Notes: generated by a model not told the origin, from the letters alone. 35,733 nt of DNA from Pauljensenia sp902373545 (GCF_041432775.1 NZ_JAPWAG010000025.1:1-35733); one strand, 5' to 3'. Positions 16,860 to 24,832 are shown, counted from the stretch's first letter. Translations and numbers: made by a program.

Positions 16860-17261
16860 TCATCGATCCCATGAGAAGCCGCACAGCTCGTTGAGCTTGT
16901 CACCGTGCTCGGTCAGATCCTGCGTGAGGGCCAGCATCTCGTCGGAATAGTAATCGAACGTTTCAGCGCCCATCGCCTCGTTGATCTTATCGAGGTCGGC
17001 AAGCACATCCTTGTATGCCGCCGACACCTCCTTGTTGGACACATTGTTGGCGGCGTCCTTGTAGATGCCCACGAAGAGATCCATCTTGCTTCTGAAATCG
17101 TCAGCGTCGGTTGCCGAATCCAGGGAATCGGACTGCTCCAGGACAGCGTTGCGGGCCTTCTCGATCTCTGCGCAGGCGTCGGCTTTGGACTGGGAGCTGC
17201 AGGCGGCCATGCCGATCGGGAGGAGAAGAACGAGGGCTACGGCTGCAAGGCGGCGCGTCAT
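16860..17261 (-). CDS. Small lipoprotein, tandem array member 3
   Basis: 133 aa. Signal MTRRLAAVAL..., lipobox MAAC (C21), SKADAC (C30), SNKEVSAAYKDVL, and terminal LCGFSWD. More acidic than member 2. AAGGAG site at normal spacing and -10-like TAGACT at 17303-17298. Confidence 0.88.
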   Translation of the reverse strand: MTRRLAAVALVLLLPIGMAACSSQSKADACAEIEKARNAVLEQSDSLDSATDADDFRSKMDLFVGIYKDAANNVSNKEVSAAYKDVLADLDKINEAMGAETFDYYSDEMLALTQDLTEHGDKLNELCGFSWDR

Positions 17262-17355
17262 GGGTACTCCTTGATGTGTGACGATGAACGCCTGAAAAGT
17301 CTATCGTCATGAAGAAGTGTGGGCCAGGGGCGCTGCCCGCACTGGGTCAGGATGC

Positions 17356-17384
17356 GAAAGGAGGGAGCCACTGGGGCTCCCTCC
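17356..17384 (-). terminator. Terminator after array member 4
   Basis: 10-bp stem GGAGGGAGCC/GGCTCCCTCC with a 5-base loop, followed by TTTCGC on the minus strand. Confidence 0.75.
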
Positions 17385-17412
17385 TCACGGTGTGGATGGT
17401 ACTAGCGAGGCG

Positions 17413-17817
17413 TCACTTGTCCCATTTGAAACCGCAGAGATTGTTCAGCTCTTCGCCGTGCTTGGTGAGATCGTCCCTGACAGTCTCGAGATCAGAGGAG
17501 TTGGACAAGGACGAGTTGGTCAGCAGGTCGACGTACTTGTCGAGGTCATCGAGCACAGCCTTGTATGCCTTCTTGACCTTCTTGTTCTTGACCTTCTTCA
17601 GCGATTTCTTGTAGACGTCGGTGATCTTCTTGAACTGGTCCTTGAGAGCCTTCTCGTCGGTGTAGTCGATGTCCTTGCCCTTCTGCGTCTCGGCGAGGGC
17701 AGCGTCGCGGGCCTTCTCGATCTCCTTGCAGGCGGCAGCCTTGGACTGCGAGCTGCAGGCGGCCATGCTGAATGGGAAGACGAGGACGAGGGCAGCGGCG
17801 ATGATGCGACGCTTCAT
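17413..17817 (-). CDS. Small lipoprotein, tandem array member 4
   Basis: 134 aa. Lipobox MAAC (C21), SKAAAC (C30), a strongly Lys-rich middle (KKSLKKVKNKKVKKAYK) where members 3 and 6 are acidic, and terminal LCGFKWDK. TAGGAG ribosome site; -10-like TAGACT at 17862-17857. Charge in the central helix varies between copies while the ends stay constant. Confidence 0.88.
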   Translation of the reverse strand: MKRRIIAAALVLVFPFSMAACSSQSKAAACKEIEKARDAALAETQKGKDIDYTDEKALKDQFKKITDVYKKSLKKVKNKKVKKAYKAVLDDLDKYVDLLTNSSLSNSSDLETVRDDLTKHGEELNNLCGFKWDK

Positions 17818-17981
17818 GGGAGTGCTCCTATGTGTCGTGATGATCTGTACGCTGAAAGTCTATCGGTTGAAAACAATTTGTGGGGTGGTTACTGGGTGAT
17901 CCGTGGCACCACTCTGTGCGGTGTCGCTCAAGGGGCTGCTCGGTGGAGTCTTCCCCGAGTGAGCCTCTTACCAGCGTTGGG

Positions 17982-18221
17982 TTACCTGTCCCACGTGAAG
18001 CCGCAGAGGTTGTTCAGTGCCTCCCCGTGGGTGTCCATGCTGTCCTGAATAGACTCATAATCGGGTGACGCGCTCGCGTTTTCGTCGGTATTCAGTAGGT
18101 CAATCAGCTTGTCGAGGTCGTCGAGGACGTCTGTGAAGGCAGTCTTCACGTCCTTGTTGGTGACCTTCTGTGCGGATTCCTTGTAGATGCCAGTCATCTT
18201 TGTCAGGAAATCGGCGTACTC
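17982..18221 (-). pseudogene. Decapitated lipoprotein paralogue, array member 5
   Basis: The reading frame matches the C-terminal two thirds of the family (YADFLTKMTGIYKESAQKV, TNKDVKTAF, LCGFTWDR). Signal peptide, lipobox and first cysteines are absent. The homology starts abruptly at about 18221, immediately after the hairpin that follows member 6, as if a deletion joined the two. The frame itself has no internal stop, so expression of a cytosolic fragment from an internal ATG (18197) is possible but no ribosome site is evident. Confidence 0.8.
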
Positions 18222-18236
18222 CTGCTGGCTGGCACG

Positions 18237-18269
18237 GGGAGGGGTTAACCCACCTCGGGCACCCCTCCC
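18237..18269 (-). terminator. Hairpin after array member 6
   Basis: GGGAGGGGT pairs with ACCCCTCCC around a 15-base loop, 27 bases past the stop of member 6. No T-run. Confidence 0.5.
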
Positions 18270-18295
18270 GGCATGGTGTGCGCGTCAGCAACTGC

Positions 18296-18697
18296 TCACC
18301 AGTCCAAGGTAAACCCGCAGAGGTTCTTCAGTACCTTTCCGTGGTCGTCGATGTCTTGCTCATTCTGCTCGTATTCCGGCGACGTGGTAGGAGTGTCGTC
18401 CCTGTAGAATTCAACGTGCTTGTCGAGGTCCTTGAGGACGTCGTTGAAGGCAGCCTTGACTTCCTTGTTGCTGACCTTCTTGCCGGCGTCCCTGTACATG
18501 TCCAGCAGCTTCTTCAGATGATCTGGGACTTCGTCGAAAGGCATGTCCAGAATCGAGTGTTCGGCCGAGTACTGGTGAACGGAGGTGCGTGCCGTCGAGA
18601 TTTCCTTGCAGGCGTCAGCCGTGGACTGGGACCCGCAGGCAGCCATGCTCAGCGGGAAAATGAGGACGAGAGCGGCGGCAGTAAGACGACGCTTCAT
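18296..18697 (-). CDS. Small lipoprotein, tandem array member 6
   Basis: 133 aa from the ATG at 18697, aligned with the paralogues and preceded by TAGGAG; an upstream in-frame ATG (18730) would overlap the -10 region (TAAGCT, 18740-18735). Lipobox MAAC (C21), STADAC (C30), SNKEVKAAFNDVLKDLDKH and LCGFTLDW. It is the promoter-proximal end of the array, but each copy has its own -10-like box, so the genes are probably expressed singly. Confidence 0.87.
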   Translation of the reverse strand: MKRRLTAAALVLIFPLSMAACGSQSTADACKEISTARTSVHQYSAEHSILDMPFDEVPDHLKKLLDMYRDAGKKVSNKEVKAAFNDVLKDLDKHVEFYRDDTPTTSPEYEQNEQDIDDHGKVLKNLCGFTLDW

Positions 18698-18901
18698 GGG
18701 TGCTCCTAGATGTCGTAAGAATGGATGCACTCAAAGCTTATGACGTGGAAGAGATTTGTGTCGCAGGCCTCTACATTGTGGACGTGGTTGCCGTGTTCGC
18801 GCGGGGCCTCGGCGGCCGTGCTGATGATGGGTAGGATCGCTGCTCTCTATCGTTCCCGCCCTTTGCATCCAAGCTGGCAGTTGATTCGACGATGCGCATA
18901 T

Positions 18902-18930
18902 AAAATCGCCGGGACCTTGCGGTCCCGGCG
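18902..18930 (-). terminator. Terminator after tRNA-Pro
   Basis: 10-bp stem CGCCGGGACC/GGTCCCGGCG with a 4-base loop, 8 bases past the tRNA, followed by ATTTTA on the minus strand. Confidence 0.85.
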
Positions 18931-18938
18931 ACTCACCG

Positions 18939-19012
<74 letters not shown>

Positions 19013-19128
19013 GTGCCGTACGAGTATAGCCATACCTCGCCGAAAATCCCAAACCGAGATGAATCAGCGGAGGGAAGTGTGTGCCACGTCGCAGTTGCGT
19101 GGCTGTTGGCTGTCCCTCGCAGCGCCCG

Positions 19129-20097
19129 CTACGCGGGATGCACGTGGATGAGGGAGGCCTCGGGCCGCGTCGCGATACGCACCTTGGCGTAGGGCGACGT
19201 CCCCAGGCCCGCGGAAACGTGCAGCCACGTCGAGGAGCCGTCGGGCGCCTCCCACCGGTTCAGGCCCTTGGCGTAGCGCCGCGAAATATCGCAGTTTGTG
19301 ATGATCGCACCCACGCCCGGGATCCCGATCTGGCCGCCGTGCGTGTGGCCAGCGAGGATCAGATCTGCCCCGTCGCCGGTGAGCGCATTGACGACGCGCG
19401 TGTAGGGCGCGTGCGTCACCCCCAGTCGCAGAGCCCCGGGTTCGCTCCACGACGAGGCCGGGGCGACCAGGCGGTCACGCTGAATATGCGCATCGTCGGT
19501 GCCCAGAAGAGAAACGGTCCCTCCGGGCAGCGACAGCGTGCCGGACGCATTCGACAGATCGACCCACCCGGCGTTGCGCATATGGCGGACCATCGGCAGG
19601 TACGGCAGGTCAGGAACCACACGCGCGGGGTGGGGCTTTGATCGAGACAGGTAGCGGCTCCACCGCTTCGCGATGGGCGAATAGTAGTCGTTCGACCCCA
19701 GGACGAAGGCACCCGGATACGACAGGAATGGGCGGTAGGCGTCCATCACCAACTCGAGTCCGTCGATGGACCCGAAGTTGTCGCCCGTCGCCACAACCAT
19801 GTCGAATCGCTCAGAGGACGCAACATCCGAGAGGAATCGCAGCAGGAACTCCTGCCCCGCAAAGAGGTGCAGGTCGGCGATCTGGAGGATCGTCACCTCG
19901 GGAACGTCGCGCTCAACCGGCACGTCATAACGCCGCAAGGTTGGCATGGTGCGCTCAACCGAACCCCACGCCAGCGCCGCTCCGCCCGCCGCAATCCCCG
20001 CGAGCCCCAGCCCCCCAATGACCGCGCCCGTAGTGCGCAGGAGGTCACGGCCTCGTCGAGGGGACGAGGCGGTGACAGTCGTGAACGTGGAAGCCAT
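19129..20097 (-). CDS. Membrane-anchored metallophosphoesterase (YkuE/Rv3683-like)
   Basis: 322 aa. One N-terminal hydrophobic segment (about 23-45), then the calcineurin-like fold: IADLHLF (D75, H77), ATGDN (D106, N107), GSND where most relatives have GNHD (N136, D137), VTHAPY and GHTHGGQIG. The GNHD to GSND change keeps the metal-binding Asn but loses the catalytic His. It starts one base after the PBP stop, so the two are co-translated. The same PBP-phosphoesterase pairing exists at Rv3682-Rv3683 of M. tuberculosis. Confidence 0.9.
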   Translation of the reverse strand: MASTFTTVTASSPRRGRDLLRTTGAVIGGLGLAGIAAGGAALAWGSVERTMPTLRRYDVPVERDVPEVTILQIADLHLFAGQEFLLRFLSDVASSERFDMVVATGDNFGSIDGLELVMDAYRPFLSYPGAFVLGSNDYYSPIAKRWSRYLSRSKPHPARVVPDLPYLPMVRHMRNAGWVDLSNASGTLSLPGGTVSLLGTDDAHIQRDRLVAPASSWSEPGALRLGVTHAPYTRVVNALTGDGADLILAGHTHGGQIGIPGVGAIITNCDISRRYAKGLNRWEAPDGSSTWLHVSAGLGTSPYAKVRIATRPEASLIHVHPA

Positions 20098-20098
20098 A

Positions 20099-22213
20099 TC
20101 AGTTGCCGCTGCTCGTGGCCGAGGGCGCGGGGTTCGGAGTCGGGTTCGAGCGGGTCGTGGCGGCGCCGATGTTCGCGCTGGAGACGTTCTCGACGGGCGT
20201 GCCGGCGAGGACCTGCGTCATGTAGGGCGCCCAAATGTTCTGGCCGACGAAGGTCTCACCGTAAATCTCGCCGTAGTACTTGCCGTTGATGGTCACAGCG
20301 CCGACTTCCTGCGAGGAGTTCGCGCCGTGGCCCACCCACGCGGACGTCACGATCGAGGGGGTGAAGCCCGTCAGCCACGTGTTGGCGTGGCCGTCGGTGG
20401 TGCCCGACTTCGCGGCGAAGGGGCGCCCGTCGCCCAGGCGCGTGGACGTGTAGTACTGGCCGGCGGACGCGGTCAGCAGGGCCGCTGTCTTGTTGGCGAT
20501 GTCGGGGGAGATGACCTCCTTGCAGTCCGCGGAAAACTCCTTGAGGACGTTCTCGTCGCGGTCAGTCACGGACTCGATGGACTGCGGCGTGCACTGCTGG
20601 CCGGAGTTGGCGATCGCCGCGAACACGGACGCCATCTGGAGCGGTGAGGCGGACACGGAGCCGAGGATGTTGGCCGGGTAGGGGGAGGGAACCTCGCCGT
20701 CCTCGGTGATGCCCAAGTCGTAGGCCGTGTCGAAGATCGAGCAGAAGTCGACGCGGGATGCCATGTTCACGAAGGCTTGGTTGACGGACTGGCCGGTGGC
20801 GCGCACGACGTTCATGGTGCCGGTCTTACCCGCGAGGTCGTTGACCTGGTAGCCCTCGGTCGTGATGGGGCGGCCGTCGCACTTGAAGGCGCCGTTCGGG
20901 TAGAAGGTGTTCGCCGAACCGACCGTCTCGTAGGCGGAGTGGCCCTCCTTGAACCACTCGAGCAGGATGAAGACCTTGAAGGTCGAGCCGACCTGGAAGT
21001 TGCCGTCGGCCGAGTAGTTCGACATCGTCTCGCCGGTCTCGATGCCGTAGGTCGTGTTCTGTGCCATCGACAGGACACGGCCGGAGCGCGGGTCGAGCGA
21101 CACCAGGGCGTCGTTCAAGCCCGAGGGGTCACCCACGGGAATCGTGTTCGTCAACGAGGAGTACGCGGCGTCCTGCATCGTGGGATCCATCGTGGTGCGG
21201 ATCGTGATGCCCTGAGTCTTGAGCATGCGCTCGCGCTCGGTGCGAGTCTCACCGAAGGTCGGGTCCTCCAGGAACTGGGCCAGGACGTAGTCGCAGAAGT
21301 AGGCCTTGGACGACTCTGCGCCGGAGCAGCCCTCCGAGGAGATGCTCGGGTGCAGCATCGATTCGATCGTCGTCGCGGTGCCCTCGTCGTACTCTTCCTG
21401 CGTGATGACACCCTGCTCAAGCATGGCGGCCAGGACCGTGTCGCGGCGTTCCTTGGCGGCGTCCGGGTGGGCGAGGGGATCGTACTGGACGGGCGACTGC
21501 ACGAGGCCCGCGAGGAGCGCGGACTCCAGGTAGTTCAGCTCGGAGGCCGACTTGGAGAAGTAGCGCTGCGAGGCGGCCTCCACGCCGTAGGTGATGGGGC
21601 CGAAGGGGGCGATGTTCAGGTAGCCCGTGAGGATCTCGTCCTTGGACTGAGTCTTTTCCAGGGCCAGCGCGTACTTGATCTCGCGCAGCTTACGCTCGGT
21701 GGTCTGCTCGGTTGCGGCGCTGACCTGGTCGGCGTCGCCCTCAAGGTAACCGCGCTCAGCCAGCGAGTTACGCACGTACTGCTGCGTGATCGTCGAAGCG
21801 CCCTGGCGGCCAGAATCTCCCAGGTTCGTCACGAGCGCACGGGCGATGCCGGTGGCGTCAACACCGTTGTGCTCGTAGAAGCGCTTGTCCTCGATCGCGA
21901 TGATCGCCTTCTTCATGACGTCGGAGATGTTCGCGCTAGGAACGACGATGCGCTGCTTGTCGTAGAAGTGCGCGATCACGGCGCCCGACGAGTCCAGGAG
22001 CTGCGATTCTTCCGCTGGAGCGACCGTCTGAAGGTCTCCAGGCAGTTCGTTGAACACGGAGGGGGCGGACTTCGCCACCAGCGCGGTGGGGCCAGCGACG
22101 GGCACGAGCATGCCCGCCCCGACGACGCCCATGAGCGCGGAAACGCTCAGGAACGCCAAGAGGAGGGCGAACAGCTGGGTGGGCCGGACAGCACGGGAGT
22201 GAGAGTGCGACAT
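20099..22213 (-). CDS. Class A penicillin-binding protein (bifunctional transglycosylase/transpeptidase)
   Basis: 704 aa. N-terminal membrane anchor (about 14-38), GT51 domain with EDKRFYEH (E108) and QGASTITQQYVRN, then transpeptidase with STFK (S410, K413), SVN (476-478) and KSGT (602-605). Polymerises and cross-links peptidoglycan outside the membrane. Short Pro/Ser/Thr/Asn tail. Divergent from a WhiB4-type gene and followed by a phosphoesterase, matching the ponA2 neighbourhood of mycobacteria; ponA2 orthology is inferred from that. A -10 box lies 6 bases before the ATG. Confidence 0.95.
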   Translation of the reverse strand: MSHSHSRAVRPTQLFALLLAFLSVSALMGVVGAGMLVPVAGPTALVAKSAPSVFNELPGDLQTVAPAEESQLLDSSGAVIAHFYDKQRIVVPSANISDVMKKAIIAIEDKRFYEHNGVDATGIARALVTNLGDSGRQGASTITQQYVRNSLAERGYLEGDADQVSAATEQTTERKLREIKYALALEKTQSKDEILTGYLNIAPFGPITYGVEAASQRYFSKSASELNYLESALLAGLVQSPVQYDPLAHPDAAKERRDTVLAAMLEQGVITQEEYDEGTATTIESMLHPSISSEGCSGAESSKAYFCDYVLAQFLEDPTFGETRTERERMLKTQGITIRTTMDPTMQDAAYSSLTNTIPVGDPSGLNDALVSLDPRSGRVLSMAQNTTYGIETGETMSNYSADGNFQVGSTFKVFILLEWFKEGHSAYETVGSANTFYPNGAFKCDGRPITTEGYQVNDLAGKTGTMNVVRATGQSVNQAFVNMASRVDFCSIFDTAYDLGITEDGEVPSPYPANILGSVSASPLQMASVFAAIANSGQQCTPQSIESVTDRDENVLKEFSADCKEVISPDIANKTAALLTASAGQYYTSTRLGDGRPFAAKSGTTDGHANTWLTGFTPSIVTSAWVGHGANSSQEVGAVTINGKYYGEIYGETFVGQNIWAPYMTQVLAGTPVENVSSANIGAATTRSNPTPNPAPSATSSGN

Positions 22214-22219
22214 GGTCCT

Positions 22220-22249
22220 AGCTTACGTGCAGCATCGCTCATCTGACAG
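22220..22249 (-). promoter_or_regulatory. PBP gene promoter (possibly leaderless)
   Basis: On the minus strand CTGTCA (22249-22244), 18-bp spacer, TAAGCT (22225-22220), then AGGACC and the ATG. The same TAAGCT hexamer is used by lipoprotein array members 1 and 6. Confidence 0.45.
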
Positions 22250-22313
22250 CTGGTGGCGCGTGACAATTGCCTGATCGGTCACCTGTTATCGCTTTAATGG
22301 CTAGTCGCACCGT

Positions 22314-22346
22314 TTGCACCCACAATGGTATGTGTGTATGGTCACA
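22314..22346 (+). promoter_or_regulatory. whiB promoter with overlapping Crp/GlxR-like site
   Basis: TTGCAC (22314-22319), 17-bp spacer, TATGGT (22337-22342). TGTGT-N6-TCACA (22331-22346), one mismatch from the Crp/GlxR consensus TGTGA-N6-TCACA, covers the -10 box. Binding there would be expected to repress. A Crp-family gene lies 1.3 kb downstream. Confidence 0.6.
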
Positions 22347-22382
22347 TGTAGGGCTCAGAGTAGAGTGAAGTGGAGATCTTCG

Positions 22383-22742
22383 ATGGCAACCCACGGCGAC
22401 GACCAAAGCTGGGTCGCGCGCGCCTTGTGTGCGTCCATTGAGCCGGACGCGCTCTTCGTACAGGGTGCTTCGCAGCGTCAGGTTCGCCTGCGCTGCTACG
22501 AGTGCGAGGTGCGCCTTGAATGTTTGGCTGACGCCCTCCAGTCCGAGGCCAACTACGGCGTGTGGGGCGGCTTGACAGAGCGGGAGCGTCGCGCGATCTT
22601 GCGTCATTATCCCCATGCGGAGGATTGGCTGACGTGGCTTCGCTCGTCGGACGATACGCTGGCTCGGGAGTTGCGCAGTCCGCACGTCCCCAAGGTCTTG
22701 TCGTACGTTCGCCCCCAGATGGCAGGTAGGATGAGCTCATGA
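22383..22742 (+). CDS. WhiB-family Fe-S transcription factor (WhiB4/WblA type)
   Basis: 119 aa. Four cluster-binding cysteines at 16, 38, 41 and 47 (C-x21-C-x2-C-x5-C), then GVWGG turn and TERERR. The wording WVARALC...PDALFVQGA...R..C..C is closest to WhiB4/WblA among the types I know, and the divergent PBP gene supports this. ATG 22383 gives the family N-terminus; upstream in-frame ATGs fall in or next to the promoter. Redox-responsive regulator by family knowledge. The stop overlaps the next ATG (ATGA). Confidence 0.92.
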   Translation: MATHGDDQSWVARALCASIEPDALFVQGASQRQVRLRCYECEVRLECLADALQSEANYGVWGGLTERERRAILRHYPHAEDWLTWLRSSDDTLARELRSPHVPKVLSYVRPQMAGRMSS

Positions 22743-22900
22743 CTAAATGGGAATACGCAACGATTCCGCTGCTCACGCATGCGACGAAAGCAATCCTTGA
22801 CCAGTGGGGTGCCGACGGGTGGGAACTCGTCCAGGTGATCCCGGGACCGACGGGCGGTGAGAACCTGGTCGCCTACCTGAAGCGCCCTATCGAGGGCTGA
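22739..22900 (+). CDS. DUF4177-like small protein
   Basis: 53 aa: MTKWEYATIPLLTHATKAIL, then QWGADGWELVQVIPGP and a short YLKRP end. The WEYATIP...LDxWGADGWELVxV pattern is that of DUF4177, a small beta-alpha-beta protein found at this position in mycobacteria (Rv3678A region). Function unknown. Translationally coupled to whiB by ATGA overlap. Confidence 0.85.
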   Translation: MTKWEYATIPLLTHATKAILDQWGADGWELVQVIPGPTGGENLVAYLKRPIEG

Positions 22901-22934
22901 TCAAGTAGCTCACAACTGACAGTGCGTCAGTAGG

Positions 22935-22991
22935 GACGAGGCCGTGGCTGGCTGTGCGCACATTCGTGCGTGAGCGGGCCACGGCCTCGTC
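22935..22991 (+). terminator. Terminator-like inverted pair of the interspersed 12-mer
   Basis: GACGAGGCCGTGGC (22935-22948) and its exact inverse GCCACGGCCTCGTC (22978-22991) form a 14-bp stem with a 29-base loop that includes a small TGTGCGCACA hairpin. It lies 34 bases past the DUF4177 gene. Confidence 0.6.
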
Positions 22992-23213
22992 TGTTTCCGG
23001 CTCAACGCCGTGAGCGCCGGGTTATAGGACACTGCGTGTTGCTGGTAGTGCAACTTTTTGGCTTTCTGGTGCGGGAAAGTCGGTATAGAAGGTGGTGGCA
23101 TCTGCTCTCGTCTTCGTGTGGGCAGCGTCTGTACATTAACCCCGTGATTCTGCGCGCGGGCCCCGGACTGTGCGCGCGTGGGTCGGTGGGCCCTTTTACT
23201 GGTAGTGGTAACC

Positions 23214-23292
23214 CGTTCCTGCGCAGCTGGGACCGATAGGTGGCAGTGTGGGCGGCCTGCCTGGGCTACCACCTGTGGGGTTAACCTGCGCA
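23214..23292. repeat. 79-bp repeat, copy 1
   Basis: Begins CGTTCCTGCGCAGCTGGG and ends GGTTAACCTGCGCA. Contains AGGTGG...CCACCT and GGTAACCC/GGGTTAACC (the former just upstream) complementary segments, so it can fold into a long hairpin. Differs from copies 2 and 3 at about one base (GACCGA for GCCCGA). Confidence 0.9.
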
Positions 23293-23297
23293 TGAAG

Positions 23298-23381
23298 GGG
23301 CCCAGGCATCCACCTGTCCGGCCGATCCTGCCACCCCCGTGGATGATGCCGCCATCCCTGTGGGCGATGGCACCACCCCTG
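23298..23381. repeat. 21-bp tandem array, four units
   Basis: Units begin at 23298, 23319, 23340 and 23361. On the minus strand they share CAGGGxTGG-type heads and CCA/CCG/CCC ends. Degenerate, about 60-80 % alike. It follows 79-bp copy 1 directly. Confidence 0.75.
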
Positions 23382-23566
23382 CGTTGATTGCCTCCGTAAA
23401 TGGCCGCGGTTGAGCTTGTTACCCTCGAATGTGGATAGGAAGCGAGCATGCGGATAGCTTATGAACATGCGGATAGCTTCGTAACCTATCCGCAAGCGCC
23501 TAACCTATCCGCGAAGGCGAAACCTATCCGCGAGTGGTAGGCCTGTCAGCTGCCGCCACGCATACT

Positions 23567-23645
23567 CGTTCCTGCGCAGCTGGGCCCGATAGGTGGCAGT
23601 GTGGGCGGCCTGCCTGGGCTACCACCTGTGGGGTTAACCTGCGCA
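23567..23645. repeat. 79-bp repeat, copy 2
   Basis: Same orientation as copy 1. It lacks the upstream GGTAGTGGTAACC segment present before copies 1 and 3, and no 21-bp array follows it. Confidence 0.9.
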
Positions 23646-23712
23646 TGAAGGGGCCCAAGCAGCCACCTATCCGGGACTGTGCGCGTGGGCCCCTTGACTG
23701 GTAGTGGTAACC

Positions 23713-23791
23713 CGTTCCTGCGCAGCTGGGCCCGATAGGTGGCAGTGTGGGCGGCCTGCCTGGGCTACCACCTGTGGGGTTAACCTGCGCA
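23713..23791. repeat. 79-bp repeat, copy 3
   Basis: Same orientation, identical to copy 2 over the core by eye. It is preceded, like copy 1, by GGACTGTGCGCG and TGGTAGTGGTAAC. Confidence 0.9.
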
Positions 23792-23796
23792 GTGAA

Positions 23797-23859
23797 GGGC
23801 CCAGGTATCCACCTGTCCGGCCGATGGTGCCACCCCTGGGGCCAATGAGGCCACCCCTG
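23797..23859. repeat. 21-bp tandem array, three units
   Basis: Units at 23797, 23818 and 23839, same family as the array at 23298-23381 but with one unit fewer, directly after 79-bp copy 3. Confidence 0.75.
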
Positions 23860-23973
23860 AACTGAGCACATCCGTCCGCCGCTCCTGGGACTGACCACCG
23901 ACCCACACGTGATGTCCTATAACACTGAGCGCCTGTTTCCTCAAGTGGCGTGAGCGCGCCGTGGACGCACGGA

Positions 23974-24001
23974 GGGCCCGACACCGTGAGGTGTCGGGCC
24001 C
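23974..24001 (-). terminator. Terminator after crp
   Basis: 12-bp perfect stem GGGCCCGACACC/GGTGTCGGGCCC with a 4-base loop, 19 bases past the crp stop. Confidence 0.7.
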
Positions 24002-24020
24002 AACCCTGTGTAGGCTGCGG

Positions 24021-24704
24021 TCAGCGGGCGCGGCGCGCCAGGCGATCGACGTCGAGGAGCGTCACGGCGCGACCCTCCAGGCGGATCCAACCGCGCGACA
24101 CGAAGTCGGCGAGCGACTTGTTGACGGTCTCGCGAGAAGCGCCGACCAGCTGGGCCAGCTCTTCCTGCGTGAGGTCGTGGGGAACGTGGACGCCCTTGTC
24201 GGTCGCGGTGCCGAAGCGGTCGGCCAGGTCCAGAAGGGCCTTGGCGACGCGGCCGGGGACGTCGGAGAACACGAGATCCGAGAGGGACTCGTTGGTGCGG
24301 CGCAGGCGCTGCGCAAGGGCGCGCAGCATGTGCTTGGCCAGCGTGGGGTTGGTGTCGAGCACATGCATGAGATCCTCGTGCTCGAGGTAGAGGAGGGACG
24401 CCGGAGACACGGCGGTCGCGGTGGTCGAGCGCGGACCCGGATCGAAGAGCGTGAGCTCACCGATGATCTCGCCGGGGCCGAGGACGGCGAGCAGAGACTC
24501 GCGGCCGTCGCTCGACGTGTGACCGAGCTTGACCTTACCCTCGGTCACGATGTAAAGGCGATCGCCGAGATCACCTTCGTCGAAGAGGGTCTCTCCGCGG
24601 CGCAGGGTCGTGTGACCCATCTTCTGCTGGAGGGACACCTGTTGTGCATCATCAAGGCCACCGAACAGCGGCACCTGGCTGATGAAGTTGCCGTCACCGA
24701 TCAT
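24021..24704 (-). CDS. crp: Crp/GlxR-type cAMP-responsive regulator
   Basis: 227 aa. Cyclic-nucleotide domain with GDRLYIV and the phosphate-binding cassette GELTLFDPGPRST (82-94), a dimer helix ending LSDLVFSDVPGRVAK, and a helix-turn-helix LTQEELAQLVGASRETVNKSL (178-198). Sequence plan follows M. tuberculosis Crp closely. Binds TGTGA-N6-TCACA sites; one such site overlaps the whiB promoter in this window. GGAAGGAGC precedes the ATG. A small hairpin (GCCCGA/TCGGGC, 24728-24743) sits in the leader. Confidence 0.93.
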   Translation of the reverse strand: MIGDGNFISQVPLFGGLDDAQQVSLQQKMGHTTLRRGETLFDEGDLGDRLYIVTEGKVKLGHTSSDGRESLLAVLGPGEIIGELTLFDPGPRSTTATAVSPASLLYLEHEDLMHVLDTNPTLAKHMLRALAQRLRRTNESLSDLVFSDVPGRVAKALLDLADRFGTATDKGVHVPHDLTQEELAQLVGASRETVNKSLADFVSRGWIRLEGRAVTLLDVDRLARRAR

Positions 24705-24832
24705 GGTGCGGAGCTCCTTCCGCTCGTGCCCGATTGCTCGGGCGTTCCGATTGAGGCTGCGCGGCGAGTCCCATGCGTTAGACCGATCACTAGGGGGTAC
24801 CGCGTATCACACCATTATGCCCTATCTATCAG

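Larger units (their letters stand above)
23021..23923. repeat. Gene-free repeat block bounded by imperfect inverted repeats
   Basis: A 903-bp non-coding block. GTTATAGGACA-CTG-CGTGT (23021-23039) and, inverted, GTTATAGGACA-TCA-CGTGT (23923-23905) match at 16 of 19 positions. Inside are three 79-bp repeats, two arrays of 21-bp units, and five copies of CTATCCGC (two inverted at 23450 and 23469, three direct at 23486, 23505 and 23524), of which 23469-23493 forms an 8-bp hairpin. Open frames through it are all repeat-encoded and lack ribosome sites, and I see no transposase. A MITE-like or structured-RNA element is possible. Confidence 0.7.

Noticed and set aside
20777..22246. 489-aa plus-strand frame
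   Set aside because: Antisense shadow of the class A PBP gene, whose motifs are unambiguous.
23214..23791. CRISPR array
   Set aside because: Repeats are 79 bp and 21 bp, without regular 30-40 bp unique spacers, and no cas genes are present.
22910..23984. Repeat-encoded minus-strand frames with QGWxxxP heptads
   Set aside because: They come from the 21-bp and 79-bp repeats, lack ribosome sites and change frame between repeat copies; treated as non-coding.
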